Of a stretch of 64,000 nt of DNA, positions 53,438 to 62,687 are shown piece after piece (position 1 is the stretch's first letter; each line of letters opens with the position of its first letter). Location of the stretch: positions 6,138,001 to 6,202,000 of the forward strand of contig NZ_CP094516.1 in NCBI RefSeq assembly GCF_029909975.1. The letters run 5' to 3'. The notes under the pieces were generated by a model, which did no database searches, had not been told where the DNA came from, and saw only the letters and a list, made by a program, of their open reading frames with translations. The translations under genes and the position numbers were made by a program. Source of the DNA: Bradyrhizobium sp. ISRA430 (GTDB lineage: Bacteria > Pseudomonadota > Alphaproteobacteria > Rhizobiales > Xanthobacteraceae).

Positions 53438-53521
53438 CAGGAATGAGTCTGAGAACGAGACGTTTGGTTCAATGGCGAGATATTGGAGATTTCGCGCTCA
53501 TTGCTTGGCCACTCTCCAGTG

Positions 53522-53545
53522 TCGTTCCGGCCTTCGCCGGGACGA
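53522..53545. repeat. Short hairpin repeat
   Basis: TCGTTCCGGCCTTCGCCGGGA plus CGA folds into a hairpin 28 bp beyond the CPA1 gene stop and 108 bp before the end of the opposite gene. The same core is at about 43957-43977. Confidence 0.6.
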
Positions 53546-53573
53546 CGGCGGAGTTTGCGGAGGCGTCGAGCGC

Positions 53574-55118
53574 CTATCCTCCTGCACTCAGCTCCGCGCG
53601 ATCGAGCTCCTCCTCGATCCGGTGGAACGCGTCGTCGCCGATCACCTCGGTGGCGCGGAGGTCGAAGATCGATTTTCGCGCCGCCTCGATGGCGCGGAGC
53701 CGCAGCGGATCGGCGGGTAATCGACCATCGGCGATGCCGCCATCCGGATCGTTGTCCGCCTGCATCAGGATCGCGCTGTATTCGAGCCTCAAGATTTCCG
53801 CCTCCTCCGACGGATCGTCCTCGATCGCATCGAGCGCGGCGCGATAGGCGATTGCGCGTGCCCGCGCGACCTCCTGGCCGACGGGATCGTCGTCCTTGAG
53901 TCCGAACGCCAGGATCAGCGGCCGCAGCGTCAGGCCTTGCACGAGCAGCGAGCCGAGCACGACCGCGAATGCGATGAAGACGATGAAATCGCGATAGGGA
54001 AAGCTCTCCGGCAGGGCGAAGGCGGTGGCGAGCGTCACGAGGCCGCGCATGCCGCACCATGAGATGACGAGGCCGCCCTTGGGACTGGCGACCGCCTTCG
54101 GATCCTTCGGACAATAGATCCCGTGCGCGATCAGCGCGCGCAGCGTCGCGCCGTAGAACATCACCCAGGCGAGCCGCACGAGGATCACCGTGAGCAGGAT
54201 CCAGGCTGCCGCCACGCAATATTCCCAGCGTACGTCCTGGTCGAGCCGCGACCAGATCGGACGCATCTGCATGCCGATCAGCATGAAGGCGAGCACGTTG
54301 AGCACGAACACCGCCGTGTCCCACACGGCATAGGACGGCACCCGCAGCCGCGCCGGCATGCGCGCCGGCGCGGTGCGCGCGATCGTGATGGCATAGACGA
54401 CGATGGTGAGGATGCCGGAGAGGCCGAGATGCTCGGCGGCGATCCAGATCAGGAAGGTGGTAGCGAACTGCACGATGATCGCGCTTGGCGCCTCCGTCAC
54501 CCGCTCCAGGAACAACGGGATGATGCGGGCTGCGAGATAGCCGGCGGCGACACTGCCGATCAATGCCAGCGCGATGATCGGCGTCACCTCGCTCCACTTC
54601 AGGTGCTCCATGGCGACCGCGCCGACCGCGATGCGATAGATCAAGAGCGCGCTCGCGTCGTTGAGCAGGCTTTCGCCCTCCAGCACTTTCACCATCCGGT
54701 AGGGCAGCTTCACCTGGCTCAGGATCGCGACCGCGGCCGCGGCATCAGGCGGCGCCACGATCGCGCCGAGCGCAACGGCGGCGGCCCAAGGCATGTCAGG
54801 CATCAACCGGTGTGCAACGAATGCCACGCCGGCGGTGGTGAGACCGACCGCGGCGACGACCAGGGTCGAGACCGGAACCCAGTTGTTGCGGAGATCGCGC
54901 AGCGAGGTGTCGTAGGCGGCATCCAGCAGCACCGGTGCGACAAAAAGGGCCAACGCCAGGTCGGGCTCCAGCGTCCATGACGGGCTCGACGGCACCAAGG
55001 CGATCAGCGCGCCGCCGATGGCGAGAAAGGTCGGGTAAGGGACCTTGATCCGCCGCGCCAGCGCCGATAATGCAACGGCGCCGAGCAGCAGTGCGATGAC
55101 CCATTCGAATGTCGACAC
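53574..55118 (-). CDS. Cation/proton antiporter (CPA1 family)
   Basis: This 514-residue protein has about 12 hydrophobic helices, then a cytosolic tail of about 100 residues. The transport region has GAIVAPPDAAAAVAILSQVK, with the family's Asp preceded by Pro-Pro, and VLEGESLLNDASALLIYR with conserved Glu and Asp. It exchanges Na+ or K+ for H+ across the inner membrane. The acidic tail likely regulates it. Confidence 0.87.
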   Translation of the reverse strand: MSTFEWVIALLLGAVALSALARRIKVPYPTFLAIGGALIALVPSSPSWTLEPDLALALFVAPVLLDAAYDTSLRDLRNNWVPVSTLVVAAVGLTTAGVAFVAHRLMPDMPWAAAVALGAIVAPPDAAAAVAILSQVKLPYRMVKVLEGESLLNDASALLIYRIAVGAVAMEHLKWSEVTPIIALALIGSVAAGYLAARIIPLFLERVTEAPSAIIVQFATTFLIWIAAEHLGLSGILTIVVYAITIARTAPARMPARLRVPSYAVWDTAVFVLNVLAFMLIGMQMRPIWSRLDQDVRWEYCVAAAWILLTVILVRLAWVMFYGATLRALIAHGIYCPKDPKAVASPKGGLVISWCGMRGLVTLATAFALPESFPYRDFIVFIAFAVVLGSLLVQGLTLRPLILAFGLKDDDPVGQEVARARAIAYRAALDAIEDDPSEEAEILRLEYSAILMQADNDPDGGIADGRLPADPLRLRAIEAARKSIFDLRATEVIGDDAFHRIEEELDRAELSAGG

Positions 55119-55176
55119 GGCGAAGCCCTGAGAGAGTTTGAGCGGTGCTACAGGCTAGCATCAATCCGGCCGTATA

Positions 55177-55989
55177 ATGGACAATATGGCGACAAGGCGA
55201 GACATTCCGATCACGACGGCGCTGCGTATCTCCGCTCTGATACGATGGTGCGGCGTTGCTGCGGTGCTCGGCGCACTGTCTTTGGGAATGGCCCATGCGG
55301 CGACGGGCGGCGAGCCGGTCGCGGTCACGCCGGTCGATATCGCGCCGTGCCTGGCTGCGGCGGCCGCCGATGACATGGACAAGGCGGCCTCGGCCTGCAC
55401 TGAGGTGATCGACAATGAGAAGACGGCCAAGCCCGACCTCGTCAAGGCGCTGATCGCACGGGCTGCGCTCTACGCGCGCCATGATCAGGTCGATCGTGCG
55501 ATCGCCGACGACAGCCGCGCATTGCAGCTCGACCCCACGCTCGCCGACATCTTCAATGCACGCGGCGAGCTGTGGCTGAAAAAGGGCGACCGGCCCAAGG
55601 CGGTGCAGGACTTTGGCGCGGCGCTGAAGCTCGATCCGAACCACGACAAGGCCAAGGCCAATCACCGGGCGATCGCACGCGAGCTCGAACGGATCGGAGC
55701 GCAGATGGCGGTTGCCGGCAAGCCGAGCTTCAATTGCGTCCGCGCCCGCCGCACCGTGGAGAAGGCGATCTGCGCCAACCGCGAGCTCGCCGACCTTGAT
55801 CGCGAGATCTATGCCTCGAATGCGCGCGTGTTGCGCGAAGCCCGCAATCCGGCCGAGGCCAAGGCGCTCCAGCGCGAGCAGGACGAGTTCATCGCCCGCC
55901 GCAACGCCGAGTTCGGCCGGCCGGGTTATGATTTGAAGAAGGCGATGCAGGACCGGCTGCAGCGGTTGAACGGGGCGGACGGGTATTGA
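55177..55989 (+). CDS. Exported TPR protein with C-terminal LprI-type (DUF1311) domain, paralog 1
   Basis: This 270-residue protein has a leader (VLGALSLGMAHAATGG), two to three TPR units (LVKALIARAALYARHDQVDR, AIADDSRALQLDPTLADIFN) and a C-terminal domain FNCVRARRTVEKAICANREL, with Cys pair and LADLDREIYASNARVL, as in lysozyme-inhibitor LprI-like domains. It resembles the gene at 56227 in layout and end sequence (GRPGYDLKKAMQDRLQRL), so the two are tandem paralogs. Confidence 0.8.
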   Translation: MDNMATRRDIPITTALRISALIRWCGVAAVLGALSLGMAHAATGGEPVAVTPVDIAPCLAAAAADDMDKAASACTEVIDNEKTAKPDLVKALIARAALYARHDQVDRAIADDSRALQLDPTLADIFNARGELWLKKGDRPKAVQDFGAALKLDPNHDKAKANHRAIARELERIGAQMAVAGKPSFNCVRARRTVEKAICANRELADLDREIYASNARVLREARNPAEAKALQREQDEFIARRNAEFGRPGYDLKKAMQDRLQRLNGADGY

Positions 55990-55998
55990 CGGTGGTCT

Positions 55999-56150
55999 TC
56001 GCCTCTCCCCGCGCGCGGGGAGAGGCCGGAACTCAAGCGGAGCTTGAATTCCGGGTGAGGGGGACTCTCCACGAATCCAACTGTCACCGTCCTTGCGGAA
56101 GCAGCCCCTCACCCCCTCCCTCTCCCCGTAAGAACGGGGAGAGGGAGGGT
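55999..56150. repeat. Inverted intergenic repeats between TPR-LprI paralogs
   Basis: CTCTCCCCGCGCGCGGGGAGAG and later CTCTCCCCGTAAGAACGGGGA with GAGGG enclose about 95 bp. The pair could fold together or separately. No gene is present before 56227. Confidence 0.65.
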
Positions 56151-56226
56151 GGACGGCGATCCGTCCCTCACGACCGGTTGCGGCTTGAACCCAATTCCTG
56201 CCCGCCGCGACAATGGTGAAAACCGG

Positions 56227-57642
56227 ATGTCACGGAGCCTTTTCATGTGTGGCGCGCATTCCTTCGCGCAAATACCCTCGTTTGCCAAATGCCCGCTGCG
56301 CGCTTGCTTCGGCGCTGCGATGAGCCTTTTCGTTGCGCTCGGCCCTGCTGCCGCGGGTGATGCGTCCGGCGCCGACTGTGTACTCGGCAGCCAAGCCGCA
56401 CCGGCCGAGCTGATCGCGGCTTGCAGCGCCATCATCGACCAGAACACAAATCCAAGTGCCGACCGTGCCGCGGCGCTCATCGTTCGTGCCGACGCCAATG
56501 CACAAAGCTCCGGCGGCCAGACCGCAGCACTGCGGGATCTCGACCGCGCCATCGCGCTCGACGCCAGGAACGCCCGCGCCTGGCGTGCGCGCGGCGATCT
56601 CTTGCGCCACGCCGGCGGCGATCTCAACCGCGCCGCCGCCGACCTCAGCAAGGCAATCGAGCTCGATTCGCAGGATGCCGAAGCCTATGAGCTCCGCGGC
56701 GTCGTCTACACCAACCAGCGTCGGCTCGACCGCGCGCTCGCCGACTACGACCAGGCGATCAAGCTGAAGCCGGACTATGCGCAGGCCTGGTCCGACCGCG
56801 GCGTGACCTTTTATCTCGGCGGCGACAACGAGAAGGCGATCCGGGATTTCGACGAGGCGCTGCGGTTGGATCCGAAGCGGCCGCGCACCTACACCAATCG
56901 TGGCGCCGCCTACAAGAAGCTCGGCCAGCTCGACAAGTCGGTCGCCGACGCCACTGAGGCGATCAGGCTCGATCCGAAGGTGCCGGAATATTATGACAAT
57001 CGCGGCCTTTCGCTGGCCGCGATGAGGGAGTACGACAAGGCGATCGCGGATTACGATCAGGCGCTGCGGCTGGCGCCGCGGCCGAACTTCTTCACCAACC
57101 GCGGCGATTCCTACCAGTTCAAGGGCGAGCTCGGCGCCGCGCTCAGCGACTACGAGTCCGCGCTCAAGCTTGATCCGAATTTCGCGCAGACCTATAACAA
57201 CCGCGCGGTGCTCTACAAGAAGATGGGCGAACGCAAGAAGGCGTTGGCCGACTACGAGACCGCGCTGCGGCTCGATCCCGGCAACGAGAATGCCGCTGCT
57301 GGCCGCCGCATCATGATGGCGGAGATCGCCAAGTTCGGCGCCGAACCGGCGCATCCCCTGGCCGCGAATTCCGGCAACGGCCCGTCCTTTGATTGCGCCA
57401 CGGCGAAGCGCGAAGTCGAGAAGGTGATCTGCGCCGATCCGCAGCTCGGGGTGCTCGACCGCCAGATTGCCGAGACCTATGAGCGCGTCCTGAAATCCGC
57501 AAACCGGCGCTCGGCCAGCGATCTGCGCAAGACCCAGCGCGATTTCCTCGCCACCCGCAATGCCAGCTTCGGCCGTCCCGGTTACGACCTGCGAAAGGTC
57601 ATGCAGGATCGCCTGCAGCGGCTGACTGGGATGGACAGTTAG
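56227..57642 (+). CDS. Exported TPR protein with C-terminal LprI-type (DUF1311) domain, paralog 2
   Basis: I chose ATG 56227, giving 471 residues. After a leader (CFGAAMSLFVALGPAAAGDA) come about eight TPR units, for example AYELRGVVYTNQRRLDRALA and TYNNRAVLYKKMGERKKALA. The C-terminal domain reads FDCATAKREVEKVICADPQL and ends GRPGYDLRKVMQDRLQRLTG. It is longer than paralog 1 by TPR expansion. The role is unknown. A periplasmic scaffold or lysozyme-inhibition function is a family-based guess. Confidence 0.8.
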   Translation: MSRSLFMCGAHSFAQIPSFAKCPLRACFGAAMSLFVALGPAAAGDASGADCVLGSQAAPAELIAACSAIIDQNTNPSADRAAALIVRADANAQSSGGQTAALRDLDRAIALDARNARAWRARGDLLRHAGGDLNRAAADLSKAIELDSQDAEAYELRGVVYTNQRRLDRALADYDQAIKLKPDYAQAWSDRGVTFYLGGDNEKAIRDFDEALRLDPKRPRTYTNRGAAYKKLGQLDKSVADATEAIRLDPKVPEYYDNRGLSLAAMREYDKAIADYDQALRLAPRPNFFTNRGDSYQFKGELGAALSDYESALKLDPNFAQTYNNRAVLYKKMGERKKALADYETALRLDPGNENAAAGRRIMMAEIAKFGAEPAHPLAANSGNGPSFDCATAKREVEKVICADPQLGVLDRQIAETYERVLKSANRRSASDLRKTQRDFLATRNASFGRPGYDLRKVMQDRLQRLTGMDS

Positions 57643-57981
57643 CTGCTTCCACGAGCGATGCTGCATTCCCTCCCCCTTGCGGGGGAGTGCCAGGGAAGGG
57701 GGAGCCACAAACTCGAGACCGAGTTCGTGGCTACCCCCTCTCCCGCTCTCCCCCGCAAAGGGGGGGAGAGGGCTTACCTTTGCTGCGGCTCTAGCCCGCC
57801 TCAATCGTGCTCTGCTGGCTCGTTGTCGCTTCGTCGTAAAGCTTCCTTTTCAGCTTGAACCGCGGCCCATTCCCGGGAAAATACCCGTCAAACAAGGCCG
57901 GCACTCGATCCGGGTCATGGCGGGACGCCTGTCCTGCCACAAGGTCGAGGCCAGGCGAATAAAGGGAACGGGAGCGCTTGT
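57643..57981. other. Repeat and leader region before prpE
   Basis: No gene is supported in 339 bp. Inverted repeats TCCCTCCCCCTTGCGGGGGAG near 57667 and CTCCCCCGCAAAGGGGGGGAG near 57747 enclose a nested palindrome (ACTCGAGACCGAGT around 57709-57722). The final part holds the leader of the acyl-CoA synthetase gene, with GGGAACGGGAG before the start. Confidence 0.65.
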
Positions 57982-59889
57982 ATGAACGTCCAGGGCAAGA
58001 GTCGTTATCACGAGGTCTATGCGCGCTCGCTCGCCGATCCCGAGGGCTTCTGGGCCGAAGCGGCCAAGGACATCGACTGGATCGAGCCGCCGCGAAAGAT
58101 CTTTGATCCCACCCAGGGAACCTATGGCCGCTGGTTCGCCGGCGGCGTCAACACCTGCTACAACGCGCTCGATCGCCACGTCGAACGCGGCCGCGCCGAT
58201 CAGGTCGCGTTGATCCATGACTCGCCGCTGACGGGCAGCATCAAGAAATTCACCTATGGCGAGCTGCTGGGCGAGGTGCAGGCGCTCGCCGCCATCATGC
58301 AGGATTTCGGCGTCACAAAAGGTGACCGTGTCATCCTGTATATGCCGATGGTACCGGAAGCCGTGGTCGCGATGCTCGCCTGCGCCCGCATCGGTGCGGT
58401 GCACAGCGTGGTGTTCGGCGGCTTTGCCGCCAAGGAGCTTGCCACTCGCATCGACGATGCCCAGCCCAAGCTGATCCTTTCGGCGAGCTGCGGCATCGAG
58501 CCCGGCCGCATCGTGCAATACAAGCCGCTGCTCGACGAGGCGATCAGGCTGGCCGGCGCAAAGCCGAAGGCGTGCATCGTTCTGCAACGTCCCCAGCACA
58601 TCTGCGAGCTGACGCCTCGGCGCGACTACGACTGGGCGAGCCTGCGCCGCAAGGCGATCAACGACGGCAAGCAAGCGCCGTGCGTGCCGGTCGCCGCCAC
58701 CGATCCGCTCTACATCCTCTACACCTCGGGCACGACCGGCATCCCCAAGGGCGTCGTGCGCGACAATGGCGGCCATCTCGTTGCGGTGAAATGGTCGATG
58801 TTCAACCTCTACGGTGTCAAGCCCGGCGAGGTCTGGTGGTGCGGCTCCGACATCGGCTGGGTGGTCGGCCACAGCTACATCATCTATGGGCCGCTGCTGC
58901 ACGGCGCGACCTCGATCATGTATGAGGGCAAGCCGGTCGGCACGCCCGATGCGGGCGCGTTCTGGCGCGTGATCTCAGAGCACAAGGCGGTCGCCTTCTT
59001 CACCGCCCCGACCGCGTTCCGCGCCATCAAGAAGGAAGATCCGGACGGCAAGTTCATCCGGCAATACGACCTCTCCAAATTCCGCACCCTGTTTCTCGCC
59101 GGCGAGCGCGCCGATCCGCCGACGGTGGAATGGGCGGAGCAGCACTTGAAGATTCCCGTGATCGACCACTGGTGGCAGACCGAGACGGGCTGGTGCATCG
59201 CCGGCAATCCGATCGGGCTCGGCATGTTGCCGGTGAAGCATGGCTCGCCGACTGTTCCGATGCCGGGCTACCAGGTCGATGTGGTGGACGAAGCGGCCAA
59301 GCCTGTCGCCGCCAACGTCATGGGATCGATCGTCATCAAGCTGCCGATGCCGCCGGGCTGCCTGCCCACGCTGTGGAATCAGGACCTGCGGTTCAAGGAA
59401 GCCTATCTCACCGAATTCCCCGGCTACTATAAAACCTCCGATGCCGGCTACAAGGACGAGGACGGCTATGTCTGGGTCATGGGCCGCACCGACGACATCA
59501 TCAACGTCGCCGGCCATCGCCTGTCGACCGGCGGCATGGAGGAGATTCTCGCCTCGCACCAGGATGTCGCCGAATGCGCCGTGCTCGGCATCAAGGATGC
59601 GATCAAGGGCGAGGTGCCCTGCGGCTTTCTGGTGCTGAAGGCCGGCGTGAAGCGGTCGCCTGCCGAGATCGAAAGAGAGATCGTCGCGCTGGTGCGTGAC
59701 AAGCTTGGGCCCGTCGCCGCCTTTAAGCTCGCCATCACCGTCGGCCGCCTGCCGAAGACGCGCTCCGGCAAAATACTGCGCGGCACCATCAAGAAGATCG
59801 CCGACGGCGAGCCCTGGGCGATGCCGGCAACGATCGAGGACCCGAAGGTGCTGGACGAGATTGGCGAGGCGCTGAAGGGCAGGGTGTGA
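57982..59889 (+). CDS. prpE: Propionyl-CoA synthetase
   Basis: This 635-residue acyl-CoA synthetase has the AMP-binding motif ILYTSGTTGIPKGVVRDNGG, RADPPTVEWAEQHLKIPVID and HWWQTETGW, the last two characteristic of PrpE, and the acetylation-sensitive Lys in KTRSGKILRGTI. It activates propionate to propionyl-CoA with ATP. No methylcitrate genes are nearby. It stands alone. Confidence 0.9.
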   Translation: MNVQGKSRYHEVYARSLADPEGFWAEAAKDIDWIEPPRKIFDPTQGTYGRWFAGGVNTCYNALDRHVERGRADQVALIHDSPLTGSIKKFTYGELLGEVQALAAIMQDFGVTKGDRVILYMPMVPEAVVAMLACARIGAVHSVVFGGFAAKELATRIDDAQPKLILSASCGIEPGRIVQYKPLLDEAIRLAGAKPKACIVLQRPQHICELTPRRDYDWASLRRKAINDGKQAPCVPVAATDPLYILYTSGTTGIPKGVVRDNGGHLVAVKWSMFNLYGVKPGEVWWCGSDIGWVVGHSYIIYGPLLHGATSIMYEGKPVGTPDAGAFWRVISEHKAVAFFTAPTAFRAIKKEDPDGKFIRQYDLSKFRTLFLAGERADPPTVEWAEQHLKIPVIDHWWQTETGWCIAGNPIGLGMLPVKHGSPTVPMPGYQVDVVDEAAKPVAANVMGSIVIKLPMPPGCLPTLWNQDLRFKEAYLTEFPGYYKTSDAGYKDEDGYVWVMGRTDDIINVAGHRLSTGGMEEILASHQDVAECAVLGIKDAIKGEVPCGFLVLKAGVKRSPAEIEREIVALVRDKLGPVAAFKLAITVGRLPKTRSGKILRGTIKKIADGEPWAMPATIEDPKVLDEIGEALKGRV

Positions 59890-59940
59890 GGCGAGATCTG
59901 TCCTCCTCACTGTACGCGAAACCGCTGTAGCAATCCTCGC

Positions 59941-60042
59941 TGTCATCACCCGCGAAGGCGGGTGATCCAGTATTCCAGAGGCGGTGAGGGATGCGGAGAA
60001 GCTGCGGCGTACTGGATTTCCCGGCCTTCGCGGGGAATGACA
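59941..60042. repeat. Composite intergenic repeat (family A), copy 3
   Basis: TGTCATCACCCGCGAAGGCGG with GTGATCCAGTATTCCAGAGG is followed by GGAGAAGCTGCGGCGTACTGG and TTTCCCGGCCTTCGCGGGGA. The central 60 bp closely match the copy at 43806. Confidence 0.72.
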
Positions 60043-60120
60043 GTGGGGAGAAACGGCACCTTGCCGACTTACAATTTCCGCATTCCGCGTTACACAGTGC
60101 CGGCCAACAGAGGATCCCTG

Positions 60121-60390
60121 ATGCCACCCGCCACCGCGTCGCGCCTTCTCACTACCGCTCTGCTCGCCATTGCTCTCTGCGGCTGCTCGGCGCGCTATCA
60201 GACGCCGGTGGCGATGGGCGGTGACGACGACGATGCGGTCTGCCAGAGCCGCGGCTATGCGCAGGGCTCGCCCGAATACGTCGCCTGCCGCAAGGACCGC
60301 GACGTGCAGCGTAACGCCGCCATCGCCCGCTCCGACCGCCGCCAGCGTGATCTCGGCGAGTACATGCTGAACCATCCGGAGCGGCCGTGA
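60121..60390 (+). CDS. Putative lipoprotein
   Basis: I chose ATG 60121, giving 89 residues. The hydrophobic leader LLTTALLAIALCGC ends in a lipobox-like LCGC, with Cys as the lipid-bearing residue. The mature part is Asp-rich (GGDDDDAVCQSRGYAQGSPE) and Arg-rich (CRKDRDVQRNAAIARSDRRQ). It is followed by an unrelated small gene. Function unknown. Confidence 0.65.
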   Translation: MPPATASRLLTTALLAIALCGCSARYQTPVAMGGDDDDAVCQSRGYAQGSPEYVACRKDRDVQRNAAIARSDRRQRDLGEYMLNHPERP

Positions 60391-60416
60391 GCCGCTTCCG
60401 ATCTACGGAGGCCACC

Positions 60417-60623
60417 ATGAACGAAGACCAGTTCAACACCAGCTTGCGCAAATTCCTGAAGCAAGTCGGTGTCACCTCGCAGCGCGAGATCGAGAAGGCC
60501 GTGCGCGACGCGATCGCGGCGGGCCGGATCAAGGGCCATGAGAAGCTCAACGCCAAGATGGTGCTGACGATCGACAGCGTCGGACTCGTCCACGAGGTCA
60601 ACGATACGATCGAGCTGGGCTGA
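60417..60623 (+). CDS. DUF6494-like small protein
   Basis: I chose ATG 60417 (CGGAGGCCACC upstream), giving 68 residues: DQFNTSLRKFLKQVGVTSQR, EIEKAVRDAIAAGRIKGHE and VLTIDSVGLVHEVNDTIELG. This matches a small alphaproteobacterial family with no known function. It begins 26 bp after the lipoprotein stop. Confidence 0.7.
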   Translation: MNEDQFNTSLRKFLKQVGVTSQREIEKAVRDAIAAGRIKGHEKLNAKMVLTIDSVGLVHEVNDTIELG

Positions 60624-60700
60624 TTGCCGTTCGCGCGAGCCGCACGTTGACGGCTTCCGCGCCGACGATGGGTGCGATCTTCATGACAAGTCCAAATAAA

Positions 60701-60726
60701 AACGCGGCGGGTTGGCCCGCCGCGTT
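60701..60726 (-). terminator. Rho-independent terminator of the TrcR-like gene
   Basis: AACGCGGCGGG-TTGG-CCCGCCGCGTT is a perfect 11-bp hairpin. On the minus strand it is followed by TTTATTTGG, which suits the gene at 60762-61457. It may also stop transcripts from the plus strand. Confidence 0.75.
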
Positions 60727-60761
60727 CAAACTGGCTTCGAAAGCGAACCGAGAGAGGAGTC

Positions 60762-61457
60762 TTACTCCTCCTCGTCCTGCTTCTTGCCGCCGAGCGTCTT
60801 CAGCTTGGCGAACACGGCGTCGACGTTGAGATCGTCGCTCGACTTCTCCGCGCCCTCGTATTCCGATTCCTTCTTGGTGGTCTCGGAGGCCGGCAGCAGG
60901 GTTGCGCCGCCATAGGCTGCGTCGATCGGCTTCTCCTTGGCCGCGCGCTGCACCTCGAAATCGAGCTCGATCTGCGAGCAGAGGCCGAGGGTGACGGGGT
61001 CGATCGGCGTCAGCGAGGACGTGTTCCAGTGGGTGCGGTCGCGCACGCTGGCGATCGTGCTCTTGGTCGTGCCGACCAGGCGCATGATCTGGGCGTCCTT
61101 GAGCTCCGGATGGTTGCGCAGTAGCCAGAGGATCGCGCTCGGCCGCTCATGACGGCGCGACACCGGGGTGTAGCGCGGGCCCTTGCGCTTGGGCTGGGGT
61201 GGCAGCACCACCTTGCTCTCCTGGAGGCGGAGCCGGTAATCCGGATTGTTCTCACCCTTCTCGATCTCCTCGCGGGTGAGCTGGCCGTTGGAAATGGGGT
61301 CCATGCCCTTGATGCCCTGGGCGGCGTCGCCGTCGGCGATCGCGCGCACCTCCAGCGGGTGCATCTTGGTGAAATCGGCGACCTGATCGAAGGTCAGCGC
61401 CGTGTTATCGAGCAGCCAGACGGCGGTCGCCTTGGGCATCAGAGGTGCGTTGCTCAT
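60762..61457 (-). CDS. trcR: TrcR-type (DUF1013) cell-cycle transcriptional regulator
   Basis: I chose ATG 61457, giving 231 residues. The sequence (ATAVWLLDNTALTFDQVADF, MHPLEVRAIADGDAAQGIKG, RPSAILWLLRNHPELKDAQI, MRLVGTTKSTIASVRDRTHW) matches the alphaproteobacterial DUF1013/TrcR family, with helix-turn-helix-like segments. The C-terminal part is acidic. It is regarded as a cell-cycle-linked regulator in other alphaproteobacteria. A CtrA-like site lies upstream. Confidence 0.85.
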   Translation of the reverse strand: MSNAPLMPKATAVWLLDNTALTFDQVADFTKMHPLEVRAIADGDAAQGIKGMDPISNGQLTREEIEKGENNPDYRLRLQESKVVLPPQPKRKGPRYTPVSRRHERPSAILWLLRNHPELKDAQIMRLVGTTKSTIASVRDRTHWNTSSLTPIDPVTLGLCSQIELDFEVQRAAKEKPIDAAYGGATLLPASETTKKESEYEGAEKSSDDLNVDAVFAKLKTLGGKKQDEEE

Positions 61458-61526
61458 GGCAAATCTCCTTTGTGCTTCGCCCACCCCTCTGGAGGCGAAA
61501 CCGGTGGTCATCAGCGATGACGGGAA

Positions 61527-61541
61527 TTAACGCCTATATAA
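61527..61541. promoter_or_regulatory. CtrA-box-like sequence upstream of the TrcR-like gene
   Basis: TTAA-CGCCTAT-ATAA matches the CtrA consensus TTAA-N7-TTAA with one change. It lies about 70 bp upstream of the start at 61457, within the divergent region shared with ispH (61713). Confidence 0.4.
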
Positions 61542-61712
61542 GCCGCGAGGGGGCAATTACGCAATGGTTCTGCTATAGATAGTGCCTTGACAGCGCCCGA
61601 AAGGGGGCCCAAGTCCCTGTAAGTCTGAGCAGACCGTACCTAAGCCCTATTCCATCCATAGACCGCGCCCCGGCCTTTTGCCCGAGGGGTGATTCGGTCC
61701 CGAGATCGCTTC

Positions 61713-62681
61713 ATGTCAGCCAAACCAGACCTCAAGATCGTGCTTTGTTCTCCCCGTGGCTTCTGCGCGGGCGTGGTGCGGGCCATCGACACCGTGGAGC
61801 GGGCGCTCGATAAATACGGCGCCCCGGTCTATGTTCGCCATGAGATTGTGCACAACAAGTATGTCGTGGATGGGTTGAAGAAGAAGGGCGCCATCTTCGT
61901 CGAGGAACTGGCCGAAATCCCGGAAAACACCACCGCGCCGGTGGTGTTTTCGGCCCATGGCGTGCCGAAGTCGGTTCCCGCCGACGCCCAGTCCCGCAAC
62001 CTGTTTTCGCTGGACGCGACCTGCCCGCTGGTGACCAAGGTGCATCGCGAGGCCGCGATCCACTTCAAGCGCGGCCGCGAGATCTTCCTGATTGGCCATT
62101 CCCATCACCCCGAGGTGGTCGGCACGCTCGGCCAGCTTCCGCCCGGCGCCGTGACCCTGATCGAGACCGCCGAGGACGCCAAGACCATCACGCCGAAGGA
62201 CCCGAACAATCTCGCCTTCGTGACCCAGACCACGCTGTCGATCGACGATACCGCGGAGATCGTCGCGCTCCTTAAGGAGCGCTTCCCGAACATCAATGGG
62301 CCGCACAAGGAAGACATCTGCTACGCCACCACCAACCGCCAGCTCGCGGTGAAGAAGGTGGCGCCGGTGGTGGATGCGCTGATCGTCGTCGGCGCGCCGA
62401 ACTCGTCGAACTCGCAGCGTCTGCGCGAGGTCGCCGAGCGCGAAGGCTGCAAGGTCGCGGTGCTGGCGCAGCGCGCCGCCGACATCGACTGGACCAAGTT
62501 CGGCAACATCAAGAGCCTCGGTATCACCGCGGGTGCGTCGGCACCCGAGGTGATCGTCGAGGAGATCATGGACGCCTTCGCCGAGCGCTACACGCTGCAT
62601 GTGGAGACGGTCTCGGCCGCGGAAGAGAACGAATTCTTCCCGCTGCCGCGCTCGGTGCGCCCCGAAGCTGCTGCCGAGTAG
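61713..62681 (+). CDS. ispH: 4-Hydroxy-3-methylbut-2-enyl diphosphate reductase
   Basis: I chose ATG 61713, giving 322 residues. The [4Fe-4S] ligands are Cys12 ([10 protein letters not shown]), Cys104 (DATCPLV) and Cys203 ([10 protein letters not shown]). Active-site His43 (RHEIVHN), His82 (SAHG) and His132 (HSHHPEV) are present. It makes IPP and DMAPP in the last step of the MEP pathway. It precedes thrB and rnhA in the usual order. Confidence 0.96.
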   Translation: MSAKPDLKIVLCSPRGFCAGVVRAIDTVERALDKYGAPVYVRHEIVHNKYVVDGLKKKGAIFVEELAEIPENTTAPVVFSAHGVPKSVPADAQSRNLFSLDATCPLVTKVHREAAIHFKRGREIFLIGHSHHPEVVGTLGQLPPGAVTLIETAEDAKTITPKDPNNLAFVTQTTLSIDDTAEIVALLKERFPNINGPHKEDICYATTNRQLAVKKVAPVVDALIVVGAPNSSNSQRLREVAEREGCKVAVLAQRAADIDWTKFGNIKSLGITAGASAPEVIVEEIMDAFAERYTLHVETVSAAEENEFFPLPRSVRPEAAAE

Positions 62682-62687
62682 CTCTTT

